Source: Anaeramoeba flamelloides (lineage: Eukaryota; Metamonada; Anaeramoebidae). Taken from it: a stretch of 64,000 nucleotides of DNA. How positions within the stretch are numbered: position 1 is the first letter of the stretch; each line of letters starts with the position of its first letter. Under the pieces are notes generated by a model that saw only the letters and a program-made list of their open reading frames with translations, was not told where the DNA came from and did no database searches. The position numbers and the translations under genes are program-made. The stretch spans positions 1,860,001-1,924,000 of the forward strand of contig JANTQA010000076.1 of assembly GCA_027625915.1 (NCBI GenBank), in the 5' to 3' direction. Below, piece by piece: positions 33,553 through 45,250 of the stretch.

Positions 33553-35299
33553 GATCCTAGAAAGATACGAAAAAAAAATAAATTTTGAATTTTTCTTGTT
33601 TGGTTTTTTGTGACCTTTCTATTTTTTGATAAGTTTAATCAAATTACAAAAATTTCAATTTAATTCATTTATTTGAAATAAAATTGAACTTGATATTTAT
33701 TTTAATATAACACAAAAATCAAATTACAGTTATAAAGTTTTTACAATTTTTAACCAATTTGTCAAAAAATTATTTTTTCGAGAGTCGTGGAAATTCAGTA
33801 TAATTAACAATTTTTGAAAATTTTGCTAATTTGATTATTAATAATTTTTCCCTTAATATAATTTTTTTTCCTCATTTAACTTTTAATTGTTTCTAATGAC
33901 CTCAGTAGGGTGGGAGGTTAACTCATTCAAACTTTATATTAGAAGTATAATGATAAACTTTAACTAAAAATTGGAATTATTAATATTAAAATTACAATTA
34001 TTAAGAGGTAGTATCTACAATATTTAATTTTCAAATTTACTAGTATCGGGAAAATAGTTTCAAAAAAAATCCACTTATTTTAGATTTGAAAACTTGTTGT
34101 TAAGAAAATTATTCAACTTTTCCTAGGTTCTTAAATATCTCTGATTAAGCATAGCCATTCAGAGAAAAGGAACTAATTAAAAGAAAAAACTCATTTTTGT
34201 TTTGGTATCTGTAAAACTAATATAAACCCCATTCCAAAAATTTGGAAACACCCAAAATCAAAAATAGGCAAAAAAAAACCCATTTTATTGTATTTTTCCA
34301 AACCTAATATAAAACCACATTTAAGTTACCCAGTATTAATGTTTTAATAAGTAATCATTTTCATCCAAATAAAAGAAAAAAATATAAGAAAAAATAAAAA
34401 CTAGTGTATTCAAAATAATGAAAAGAGCTGAACAAAAAATGTATTAGTAAATTTGTTGAAATTTCACCAATAATTGTTGATCGATCAAATGTTAAGATGC
34501 CATCTACCAATTGTATATTATTTTTCAATTTAACAAACTCAACACTAACCTTCTATCAAACCATTGAAAAAAATTTCCAGATCTAACGAAACAGATTACG
34601 TAACTACAAAAAAGGAAATGAAAACAAAACAAAAAAGACAAAAAATGAAATAATTTGTAAAATCAAAATTATTTCCAAATTGAATTTAAAGTGCAATATT
34701 GTTATTCTTTCCACAGTTTAAGCTGTGTCCAAATTTTTGGAATTTATTTTATATAACAGGGGGTACAAATAAATAAAAAAATGAAATTTGAAAAAAGTAA
34801 ATGATATAAAAGATAATATTATTAAATATTATTAAATCCATTTTAAAAAGGTCTAATCAAAAAAATTTTTAATAAAACCATAAAAATAGGTATATTGGAG
34901 TTAATTTACTGTTTTATAGATACTTTTGAAAACTTTTTAGTTCACACTTTTTTAAAATGGCTATATCTATTTTTATTTAAATAAATAATTGGCAAATATT
35001 CAATATCTTGGAAGTGTATCTCATTTAAATAAATAATTAATTTACACACAGCAAAGATTTTTAAAATTCTCAATCTCGTAATATTTCTATTAATGATATA
35101 ATTATTTTTTATGATAATTATTACAAAGTAATTTAGATGAATAAAAATATTTCAATTTAATTTTGATACAACAATAAATTATTTATTTGTTTGTTTGTTT
35201 CAAAGGGGGGGATTTGTGCTAATGTCTAGATTTGTATTTGTTTTGATAAAAATAATTTTTATATTTTTAAAATATCTTTTTTTTTTATTAATATTAATA
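33553..35299. other. Gene-free spacer between two converging genes
   Basis: Separates the 3' ends of importin alpha and the acyltransferase. A/T-rich; no frame with coding character, and I see no terminal inverted repeats. Confidence 0.5.
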
Positions 35300-36655
35300 T
35301 TAGTCCTTTTTTTTCTTTCTCATTGAGTTTTCGTCAATGTGCTTTTTCTTTATTTCTTGAAGAAATTTATATTTGTCAACTGATAAGAATCTTGTTTTCC
35401 GGGTTTTTAAACCATTGCAAAGAGATTCTTGGGCATTTTCAGACCAAACGAATAAATCTTGAATTTCTTGAGATAAAATATGATTTTCACTTTCATTTTC
35501 ATTTTCTCGTTCAGATTTATTTTGAATAAGAAGGTTCTCATTTTTTTTGTTATTTGTGAACAAATTCTTAAAATTTTGTTTCTTTTCTTTAATTAATTCT
35601 TTGTACATTTTTTTTTCTTTTTCGATTTTGTTAAATATTTGATTTTTTAATAAATTGTTTGGATTAAATTTTGGTAATTTTGGAATATCATCTTGATGAA
35701 TAATATTCACTTGAAATTGCTTTCTAAATACATAACAAAGTGAAAACAGATATTTAATTGGGTTTCCATAGGAAAATGATAGGTTAAATAAGTTTATTTT
35801 ATTTCGATCCTTGTGTCCCTTAGATTTAAAGCCTAACAAAATTATTCTTTTGGGTGGTTTCCGATCTAAATTTGAGTCCTCAAAGATTGGTAAAAATTCT
35901 AACATCCCAGATCCGTTTGTTGAAGTTCCTTCAGGAAATACCACAACTGGCCCATCAAGTCTCTTTTTTGATTGCTTTAATAGCTTTGTTAAGGGTGTAA
36001 ATTTGTTTGCGCTATCAATTTCATCATTCCTAGTGTGTTTTATGTTAAATAATAAACCAAGAATGCAGGAAACAACATTTCGTTTCCTTACTTTGCCTTC
36101 TTCCCCTGGGTAGTCTTGCCCATCTTCCCAATAATTCGGTATTGCTGTAAATTGCGGTGCACATCTAAATGCAAGATACAAAATTTCTGCAATGGAATTC
36201 TTGTTAGCAATTATTAAATCTCCAGATTCAAATGTTAAACCCAGAGCCCTTTGGTTAGTTTCTGTTTTTTTTTTTCCAGTCACTCGGGTGTCAATCCAAA
36301 AATATCCCATAACGAATAATAAAAATCTGCATCCGATGAAAAGTGAATATCTTTTAAATCCTCGTTTTAAATAAATTATTGGGGAAAAAGAGAGCCATGA
36401 TAAAGGATATTCTGCAAGGAAAGTTACCACACACAACCAAAAAAATATTATCATAATTAAAACCATCCTAATAATCCCAATGATCGGATACAGAAAATAG
36501 TAACGAAGCAAATAAAAGATAAGAAAGTAGTTTTTTGGTGCTGGTGGTAATTCTAGTCTGTTCTGTAAAAACGGTTCAACCCCAGTTAGTTTGTCGGACC
36601 AGGTGTTATTTACTTCCATTTCTCTTAATGGTTTGTAATAGAAATTCAATGTCAA
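35300..36655 (-). CDS. Lysophospholipid acyltransferase-like (PlsC/LPLAT) membrane protein
   Basis: Members of this superfamily move an acyl chain from acyl-CoA to a lysophospholipid or glycerol phosphate at the ER or lipid droplets. The intronless frame encodes 451 residues. Two or three hydrophobic segments lie near residues 44-82 (IGIIRMVLIMIIFFWLCVV) and 104-122 (FIGCRFLLFVMGYFWI). Motif III is clear: VVVFPEGTSTNGSGML near residue 240, and ESGDLIIANKNSIAEILYLA near 145-163 occupies the place of motif I. There the usual H-x4-D reads N-K-N-S-I-A-E, so both the catalytic His and the Asp are replaced. Some divergent LPLATs (I recall the fungal Vps66/Loa1 type) also stray from the consensus, so loss of activity is not certain. 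The C-terminal 110 residues are Lys/Asn/Glu-rich. A second ATG at codon 13 could be the start. Substrate is unknown. Confidence 0.75.
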   Translation of the reverse strand: MTLNFYYKPLREMEVNNTWSDKLTGVEPFLQNRLELPPAPKNYFLIFYLLRYYFLYPIIGIIRMVLIMIIFFWLCVVTFLAEYPLSWLSFSPIIYLKRGFKRYSLFIGCRFLLFVMGYFWIDTRVTGKKKTETNQRALGLTFESGDLIIANKNSIAEILYLAFRCAPQFTAIPNYWEDGQDYPGEEGKVRKRNVVSCILGLLFNIKHTRNDEIDSANKFTPLTKLLKQSKKRLDGPVVVFPEGTSTNGSGMLEFLPIFEDSNLDRKPPKRIILLGFKSKGHKDRNKINLFNLSFSYGNPIKYLFSLCYVFRKQFQVNIIHQDDIPKLPKFNPNNLLKNQIFNKIEKEKKMYKELIKEKKQNFKNLFTNNKKNENLLIQNKSERENENESENHILSQEIQDLFVWSENAQESLCNGLKTRKTRFLSVDKYKFLQEIKKKHIDENSMRKKKKD

Positions 36656-38422
36656 TTGGAAAAAAATGATTTTGAAAATTGAATTTTAATTTTTTCACTT
36701 GATCAAGCATTTTAATGTTCTGAAAAACTTTTTGAGAAATTATTACAAGGTTTTTAATTATTCAATATAAGCTTGTTTTAGAACTTAAAATTGTCTATTC
36801 TAACAAGTAAATCAAAAGAAATAAACATATTAAATCAAAATAGAGTAAGGTATTTTGGAAAATTGTACTATTTCTGTATTACTTATCAAATTTTAAAATA
36901 GTTCATTATATTCAATTTTTAAAAATCTAAAAATAGAAATAAAATATAAATCTTGATTGGCAGATCACTAAAATAGAAAAATTAATTATGAAAATTAAAG
37001 TTAGCCAAAACTAAATATCTGATTTCAGTTAGACATCTTTTATAAATTATTTTTTTCAAAGTAATGATAATTTTATGCTATTAGGAAAAGATAGATATTG
37101 TAACCATTAAGATAAGAATACCACCTTTTTCAAAATTACTGACTTTTGAAAAAAACAACAATTTTTTGGGTGTATTTTTTTATTGACATAAGTTACAACA
37201 AATGAATTTTTGATTGAACACTAATTAAGAAAAACGAATAAATATTAAAACAATTTGCGGGAAAAAAAACAGGGAATATATATTAAAACTCAAACATTGA
37301 AAAAAATAAAATGATAAAAAAATATACCAAAAACTATAAAAAAATCATTTTTTTTTTTTTCAATTTAATTTTGTAATATCTTTTGAAAGAAATATTTAAT
37401 TTTATTTTAAAATTGAAAAATATGATAATTGTTAGATAATTAATTAAAATAGATTCAAATAATCTCTTGACTAAGTCAATTAAAAATTTCAAAAATTTTA
37501 CAAATTTAAATATGAAAAAAATAATTCTGAAAATTTTCATTTTTTTTTTATTTTTCAATTCCCATTAATATCTAATAAAGTTGTAAACCTTTTTCAGAAC
37601 TGTTATGTAAAATAATGTTCATTATGTGATAATATTTCAAAAATATAAAATTTGGAGATTTTTTTTTTGAAAAAATTTTCATTTTTATGATTTTTCTTGT
37701 TTACTAGTAGAGATTCAGATTTTAGAATTTTTAATTAATTTAATTATTGAGTTCTTTTTCGAGAGAGAAAATTGTTTTTCAAAGTAGTTTTCACATTTTT
37801 TGATTTTTTAAATACAAATTTTTGAAATCGAATAAAGTCAAATCAAAGAATATCATTTTATGAAATATTATCACTCTTGGATTTGTTATTGGATTGAAGA
37901 GATACTTTTAGAAGAAATGAAATATAAATAAAAAAATAAATTTTATACTTCCAAAAAAAAAAAGCAAAAAAAAAAAAAAAAATGGTAAATTTTGTAAACT
38001 TGTGAATTGATAGATCAATTTTATTTATGGTCTTTTGTAAATCACCTGATTAATTGTCTTGCAAAAAAATTAAACAAGGGTTTTTCGATTATTTTATTTT
38101 GATTTCTTGGGTTATTCTAAAATTAAGTAATAAAGGTTTAAATTTTTCTTTTTTTATATGAAAATGAATCGTTGGTTATAGTAAATTATTATTTAGGAGA
38201 AGAAAAAAGTCTTTTTCCAACTAAAAAATAAAAGAAAATTAAACAAGTGTTATAATTAATAAATTGTAAACAACGAAAAGGATTTACTCTCAAATACGAA
38301 AAAAAAATCTTCTTTTTTTTTTTTTCTATCTTCATTATGTATGGCTATTAAAAATAATATAAATATACTGAACCTTTTTGAAAAAAAATGGAGCTAAATA
38401 TTATTTGTAATATCTCAAAAAT

Positions 38423-38460
<38 letters not shown>

Positions 38461-39573
38461 TGGATTAAAAAAGAGAGAAACAGAAAGAAAGAAATCCAAT
38501 AATACAACAAAATTAGAAAAAGTGATTTCAATCTAGAAGTTGAAAAAAATAAAATTGATTAGAATATTTGATAAAAAAACTTCAATAAAATTTCCAATAA
38601 AATGTAAAACTGGGTCAATATTTTTGAAAAAAAATTTATTGTTTTTAATTTCATTTTTTAATTTTTGAAAATCGGTTATATTTTTGTTAAAAAATTAAAA
38701 ATATTTTTTTTTTGTGTAAAATATGATTACCGTTCCTTCAAAATAATAATACAAAAAGAGATAAAGATATTTGAAAATATGTTGTGATACCCTAATATGG
38801 TAACCTTGAGAGATACTCAATTTATAAGGACAACAAATGGATTTAAATATTCAAATCACCAAATTCATTTGTCAATTAGAAGAAAAATAATCATTCGTTT
38901 TCTTTCGTTTTTGTTATGGTGATACTTTTCAAAAAAAAAAAAAAAAGTTAAATCAAATTATTATATTTCTTGTAATTCTTTTGCTTGCTCTGTTTAATTT
39001 TTTTATAACCAATTTTTAAGTTATAAGTTTGTTCGATTACTCTTATGATATTTTGAAAAAATCATTAAAGTTTATTTTTATTTTTATTATTTTTTACTAA
39101 ATCAATCTCAATCTTAATATACAGCGTTAATTTTAAAAAAAAAAAAAAAAAAAGGAATTTTTTTTAATTGATATAAATATCTAAATTTGATTAGAATATT
39201 GTTAAACAAAACCCTTGATTTATTTTTTAGTTTCATAAATAAAAATCTCAAAAATTGTGCTCAAAATTGAAAAAACAGAATCAATATTTCCGAAATTTTA
39301 TTATTTTTTGTTTATAAAATCAAAATAATTTTGGGTAAGTCAAAGAGTAAGGAATTCACTGGTTTTTCTTGGGGATTTGAACAAATACAGAAAAAAATAA
39401 GAAATATAATTTGAATTTTTTTTTCTTTAAAAAATATCACCACGTTTTTTAGGTCAAAAGTAGAAAACACACCACCAAAACAAAAATAAATAAATAAAAC
39501 TATTGTGGAAATTAAATTACGATGTCTTTAAGTTGATATATTAAATTGCGTTCTCTTTTTTTGTTATTTTCTT

Positions 39574-39610
<37 letters not shown>

Positions 39611-41186
39611 AATAATCTAATTACTACCAAATATTCAAGTCATAAATCGTTATTTTTTCGGGTAGTTATTTGTAGTTTTTAAACCCCATTTGGTAATAAA
39701 TAATCTCAAAAAGTAAATCCCCTTAATAAAAATGGGGTATCTAAATCTCAGATTTCAATTAAATATTTAATTTTTTATATGAAAATTTCACTTCAACGAA
39801 AATAATTAAATTCTATTTTTACATCTTACTCTCAATTTAATTACATTTTATCCTTTAGAATTTGAAATTGTTAAGGGTGGTTCCAAGAAATTATTACAAT
39901 AAATAATAAATACATTATTTCCTTATTTTTTGAAAAATTATACTATTTTAAGGCATTTCGTTTTTCAAAACAAATCTATTTTAGATAAATCCCTTAATCA
40001 TATAAACTTGAGTACCTAAACTTTTTTAACCTTATTAAATTCAAATTTCAATAATTAATCTTCACTCAATTCAAATTAATAGATTTTTCATTATGTTTTC
40101 ACAATAAGAAAAAATGCGATAGTTTATTCTATTTGTTTTTTTTTTTTTCTTTATTAATTTAATAATCAGCATTTTCCATTCAATTTTTGATATCTTAAGT
40201 TTTAATATTTTTTTGGTTTCCATTGCAAGAAATTAGAAATAATAAAAAATACCAAAATTGTAGCGTAACTTATATATCTAAAACCTTGAAATTAGATTAA
40301 ATATTTCAATCATCTTTTTGTTCATTCAAAAAAAAGAAATGTTTTTTTTTTTTTTTGAATGTTCTTCACGAGTTCTCCTCTTAAAATTTTATTCAGGGTC
40401 ACAAAAAAAGGTAATTACTTGTCTGTCAAAAAAGAAATTGGACAAAATTTTCATTAAATTTCGAAAAATGGTTTTAAAGATCTTCAAATTTTCAATTATT
40501 TAATTCTATAGTTCGGTTATAAGATAATTTCCTTTTTAAAATTGGGTTATTTGATAATGTACTTGAATACATAAGAAGACTTTGAATTTTCTTTGAAAAG
40601 TTGAACAAAAGTTTTGTTCCTTTTATAATACGATCAGCGGTATTGTGACGTTCAAAATTTTTTAATTATAAAATTATTAAAATATTCAAATTCTAATTTT
40701 CAGATCAGTTTGAAATTAATTAAATTCCGAAAAATAGTTTGGTTATTTCTCCAAAATTTCATGGAGTTCATAAAAAGACTGTAACTAAAAAGGTAAAACT
40801 ATAATTTAAAAGTTCAAGAAGTGGGGTGAAATCTTTTTCAGGTTGGTCTTCTAATAATAATAGCATAGATCTAAAATTTTTGGGAAAAAAAAAATATTCA
40901 ATTTGGTTGAATCGTTAAAATTTCACCAACACCCAAAATAAAAATTTGGGTATTTACGAATTCTAGTAGTGTTCATAAAATGTGTTGTTTGGGGTGTGTT
41001 TTAATAAAACTTTGATATTTAAAAAATTTTTGAGAGATTTGTTTGAGTCAAGAAAAAGATCAAGACTTTTTTGTTTTGGGTGTTTGTTTGTTTGTTGTTT
41101 CTATTGTAATTGGTATCAAAAAAATAGTAAAACTTTCTTTTTTGATTCTTTTTTGAAAAAAAAAATAATAAAAAAAAGCAAAAAAC

Positions 41187-41236
<50 letters not shown>

Positions 41237-41354
41237 AAAAAAAGATAAAGGAATTGAAAGGAATTGTTATTTGGTTAGTTAAATCAAATTAAACAAAACA
41301 CCATTACAACAACGATCATTGTAACTTGATTTTTTAAAGAATAAAAGAAAAGGT
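36656..41354. other. Gene-free AT-rich spacer with long A-tracts
   Basis: No credible gene. Long A-runs lie near 37966, 38424, 39134, 39576 and 41190. A remnant of the right end of family D is at about 40590-40645 (GAAAAGTTGAACAAAAGTTT). Short frames in the stretch are homopolymer-driven and have no coding character. Confidence 0.5.
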
Positions 41355-42215
41355 TTATTTTTTTTTTCGTAAGTTCATTGTGAGTCTTTTTTTCTTCTTT
41401 TCGGATTTTTTGAACAATAAAAAGGGGATTACTAAAACAAGTGCAGCTACAACTGAAAAGATAATCCAGTGTTCCCAATTTGGGCTTTTTCTACTTTCAC
41501 CAGGTGATTTTGGGGTAAAGTTTAATCGTCCAATATAGGTTGATGTGGATGTGATATCTTGACCATTAGGTGTGTTTTTAAAAAGTACTTTTGCTGGCCC
41601 AATAAAGTCACTTCCAACAGCATGTCTTTTTAAAATGACTGCGTGTGTTGTGTTTGTTTCACTTTGTTGTTTGAAAAGTTTTGTTCCAATTGTTCAGTAA
41701 AGAGAGATCATATGAAAAAAAAAAAGAAAAGAGAGAGAGATCAATATTTAGTAATTATCAAGAACAAAGAAAAATCCAAATTAAGGATCTTTTTAATTTG
41801 TAATGGAAGTTGAAAAGAAATAAAAAAGAATATTTACGCTTCAACTATATCCCAATTTGTATCGATTTGGGACAATACAGTTGAGTATTTTCCTTTTGGG
41901 AAATTTTCGGCGTCTTGTAATCTGACATCATAGGCTGGTCTTTTGTTTGTTTGTTTATGAGTTTGTTTTGTTTGTTAAGAGATTGTTTGTGTTCTTTTTT
42001 AGAGGACAATTTATCAAAAAAAAAAAAAAAAAAAAAAAAGAAAGAAGCTAATACCCATTCCCAACATTATAAATAGTATAAAGAATTGTAAATTCTTCTT
42101 CTGTGTGAGGTAAAGTTGTAACTAAAATGTCTTTTTCAACAACTAAGTTTGCTTGTTCTTCTGCAGCGAAAACAAAAGATGTTAATAATAAAATAATTAA
42201 AAGAAGAATTTTCAT
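41355..42215 (-). CDS. SSR2: Translocon-associated protein subunit beta (TRAP-beta / SSR2), three exons
   Basis: TRAP-beta is a single-pass ER membrane protein that sits beside the Sec61 channel and helps secretory protein insertion. Exons: 42055-42215, 41838-41939 and 41355-41661; 570 nt, 189 residues plus stop, against about 183-186 in animals. Residues 1-19 are a signal peptide (MKILLLIILLLTSFVFAAEE). The lumenal domain follows the family closely (ILYTIYNVGNGPAYDVRLQD, then WDIVEAETNTTHAVILKRHA with an N-x-T site). One membrane helix (WIIFSVVAALVLVIPFLLF) near residue 155 precedes a short Lys/Arg-rich cytosolic tail. Donors are GTATTA and GTAAAT; acceptors AAAAG and CAAAG. An in-frame upstream ATG at 42311 would add 32 residues before the signal peptide and is unlikely. 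The model agrees in phase and with the family across both splice joins. Confidence 0.9.
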
Positions 42216-43434
42216 TTTATGCGAAATTGTAAAAAGAAAAAAAATGAGAGTCGATAAAATGTTTTCACTGAAGACAATGAGGTTTTCAAGTAGATAGGGT
42301 TTGAGTCCCAAAAGTTAGATAACATATTTGCATTTTACAGAAAAACCTGAATTATTTTGATAATCCCGAAACAACAGAGACAACAGCTTTGAGATTTTGC
42401 TGATTTTGAAGATAAAGTTATTTTTCGTTCAATCCTCACATTGTTTTGGCTCTTGAATCACTAACAGCATTTTTCAATTATTTTGTCGATTTGGATAGAC
42501 ACAAATCTTCAATTTGTAAAAAACTTCCAACAAGAAAAATAGTTGAAAACCGTATAAGAACCTGAAAATTACCCTATAAAATCAATTTATATAAATAAAA
42601 GATATATGACAAAGACTAAATGGAGAGTAGAAAATATAATAATAGTTTTTTCAATAACAACTCTTTGATTATCTCGGTTTTTCATACATTGATCAAATAA
42701 TAAACATTTGCTGAAAAAATATGACTTTTTTCGAGTTCAAAAAATTCCAAACCTGTCCATACAAAAGTAAATTAAAATTGTTTTTGTTGACTGGGGCTAA
42801 AAGTGATGAGTTGTTCTTTGGAGTTAATCATATTTTTTCTTTTATTTAAATTAATTTTCATTACTAGTTAAGTTTACAATTAATAATTCTGTTTTACTTT
42901 TTTTTGATATACCTTAAGTTCGATTTGAACTTCTATTCTCTGGGGATCAAATTACAATATACTAAATTGTAAAAATAATTTACTAGGCATTTTATCAAAG
43001 TAAAGACAAAATATTATACTTTTAAGACTTTTTTCACTAGTTGAATGAAGTTAGCAAATGGATTAATCCAAAAACTTTTTCGAACAGCTCGAACAAAAAA
43101 AGTCAAAACTAAATCGGTTTGTTTAGATATTATATCAAAAGTCCACTCAAAATTATTTTTTAATATATGTATATCCCCCTCCACATCTAAAATATAACAT
43201 ATTTTAAAAGAAGTAAAGATTGGCTTTTGGTATCGAAATTTTGTCTATTAAAATTCTTTTAAGAAATCTTTCGAATTCGGATTTAAAATTTAGTTTTTCC
43301 AAAATTAAAAATTATAAAAAATGGCTAAATGTTGAATTTTGGCAAGATATTTTGACTCTATCATGATTTAAAGTTAATAAAAATATACGTAACATTTTAA
43401 TAAAGATCAAAACGTATCTTGGAATTAGGAAATT

Positions 43435-43794
43435 ATGAGATTTTTATATTCAAATGGATGTGAAGATTTAACTGAAATCTTAGATTTAGGGTAAAATCAA
43501 AAAAATAATAAACTAAATTTCATAATAAATGGCCCATCTTACATTTGAATAATGAATTTTTTTTGTGTCGTTTTGAAGTTTTTCCTCTCAAAATGAAAAA
43601 TTTGCAAATAAATCATTTTTTCTCTTTTTTATTTTTTCAACAGTGTTTTGTTAAAATGGAAAATGGAAATGAAAAATTGGAAAGAAGTAACAGATGAATT
43701 AATGAAAAAAATTGGTTTCAAATATGAAAAAGAGATTAGGTTTATTTATTCAAATGGAAGGATAATTGATAAATGGGTTTTTTTACTTTTTTAA
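43435..43794 (+). CDS. Possible doublecortin-like fragment, two exons
   Basis: Two short exons, 43435-43490 and 43644-43794, join in phase (donor GTAAAA, acceptor CAACAG) to give 68 residues. They begin MRFLYSNGCEDLTEILDLG and continue WKEVTDELMKKIGFKYEKEI then RFIYSNGRIIDK. The order R-F-x-Y-x-N-G, a helix W-x-x-V-x-x-E-L, then R-x-I-Y-x-x-(N/D)-G-R-x-I matches the ubiquitin-like fold of the doublecortin (DCX) domain, which binds microtubules. An AATTAG acceptor just upstream of the ATG is also possible, which would make the first piece an internal exon (EIMRFLYSNG) of a longer gene. The end (WVFLLF) is not family-like, and flanking exons were not found. It may be a gene fragment or degenerate gene. 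Confidence 0.35.
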
Positions 43795-45009
43795 TTTTTC
43801 TATTTTTTATGTAATGCTTATTTCAAAATAAATGCCCAATTTTTTTTAACCGTTATTTTTATTTTTTTTTCTTTTATTTTTAGACAAAAAAATACATATC
43901 TCTTGAGTATAGTATTGAATATTAAAATCTAAATTTTTATATTATAATAGATAACTTCAATTATTAAAAATATTTTTATTTAAAATTTGATTTTTAATGG
44001 GCTAATTATTATGAAAGATAGTTTATATAATTGGTTTCAAAAATTAATTTATTACAAAAGCACACACAAGCTTGTTGACTCTCTATGATAATAAATATAA
44101 TTTTTTTTTTATTATTGTTTTTCTACATGACTTATGAAGTGGTATGATGCAAAAAAAAAAAAAAAGACGAAAAATATATAATAAATAATTATGGTATATC
44201 TTTCTTAGAGTTGTATTATTCAAAAAATAATTTCGGCAATGGATGGTTAAATAACACTGGCGTTTTTCACAAGAAGATGAAAATTTAGAAATATTTCTAT
44301 TTTTGTAATTTAAAGTATTAAATGTGTCATCGAACTCCAATTTTGACATTCAAAGTAAAAAAAATGACGGAAAACGACTAAATAAATTGAAAGAAAATAA
44401 AAAAATTAAAAAATTATAAAAATCAGAATTTTATTTTTGAATTTCAGAAGTTGAAGTACATTTTTAGGAAAAAATTAAACAAAAATAAAATAAATAAAAT
44501 TACATATCCACCACAAAATTTTTACAAAAAATGTTTAAAATATGATAAAAAACAATAATCATTGAAACAAAAAATATCTTATTTTGTATGTAAATATACC
44601 TTTGGTAAATTTGGTAAATTGCTATTTTTGTATATTTTTTATTCGAATAGAAGAATTATTCATGATGTTGAAGATTTATCCCTATAATTTTGGTTTCTTA
44701 AAAACTTTTGTTTATGTTTCCAACATTAAACAGAATGGAAATTGAGAACTTTAATTTATTTTCTTGAATTAGTGAATTTTAAATTATTAAAAATTAATTA
44801 TGAAAAAAATAAAATCTTTAAAAGGGGGTATTTTGTTCTTATTAGATATACCATTATTATATTACATGATGTGTTTTTGATGTTTGTTTTTTTGGGGGAA
44901 TATCCCCAATTTGGAATTGCCTATCTTATTTTGATTATGTTTAATTGATTTTTAAAAAATAAATTAGAATTAGTGAAAATTTTGAGAAATCCAACATTAT
45001 TCATTTTAA

Positions 45010-45250
45010 TCTTCTATTAAAGGTTAAATAAAATTCAAATAGAAATCGATATTAATTTTCAATTATCATTTAAGTTGTTTTAATAACATTAGAATCGTTT
45101 GTTTTTACCTTGTGTTTATATTTCTTACAATTAAAAAAAGCAAGAAAAAGTAAGAAAAAATATAAAAAATCAAATTTAGAATAGCAAAAGTGTGTCTAAA
45201 TGATTTCAATTTGAAGTTTCCCAAATAAATTTTTCTTTAAATATCTATCT
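45010..45250. repeat. Family B fragment
   Basis: Resembles the right half of the 25103-25804 element (AATAGAAATCGATATTAATT, AACATTAGAATCGTTTGTTT, AAATGATTTCAATTTGAAGT). No inverted termini remain. Confidence 0.45.

Noticed and set aside
40982-41248. Plus-strand frame with Cys and a poly-Lys tail
   Set aside because: The tail is a genomic A-run, there is no family motif, and codon content matches spacer.
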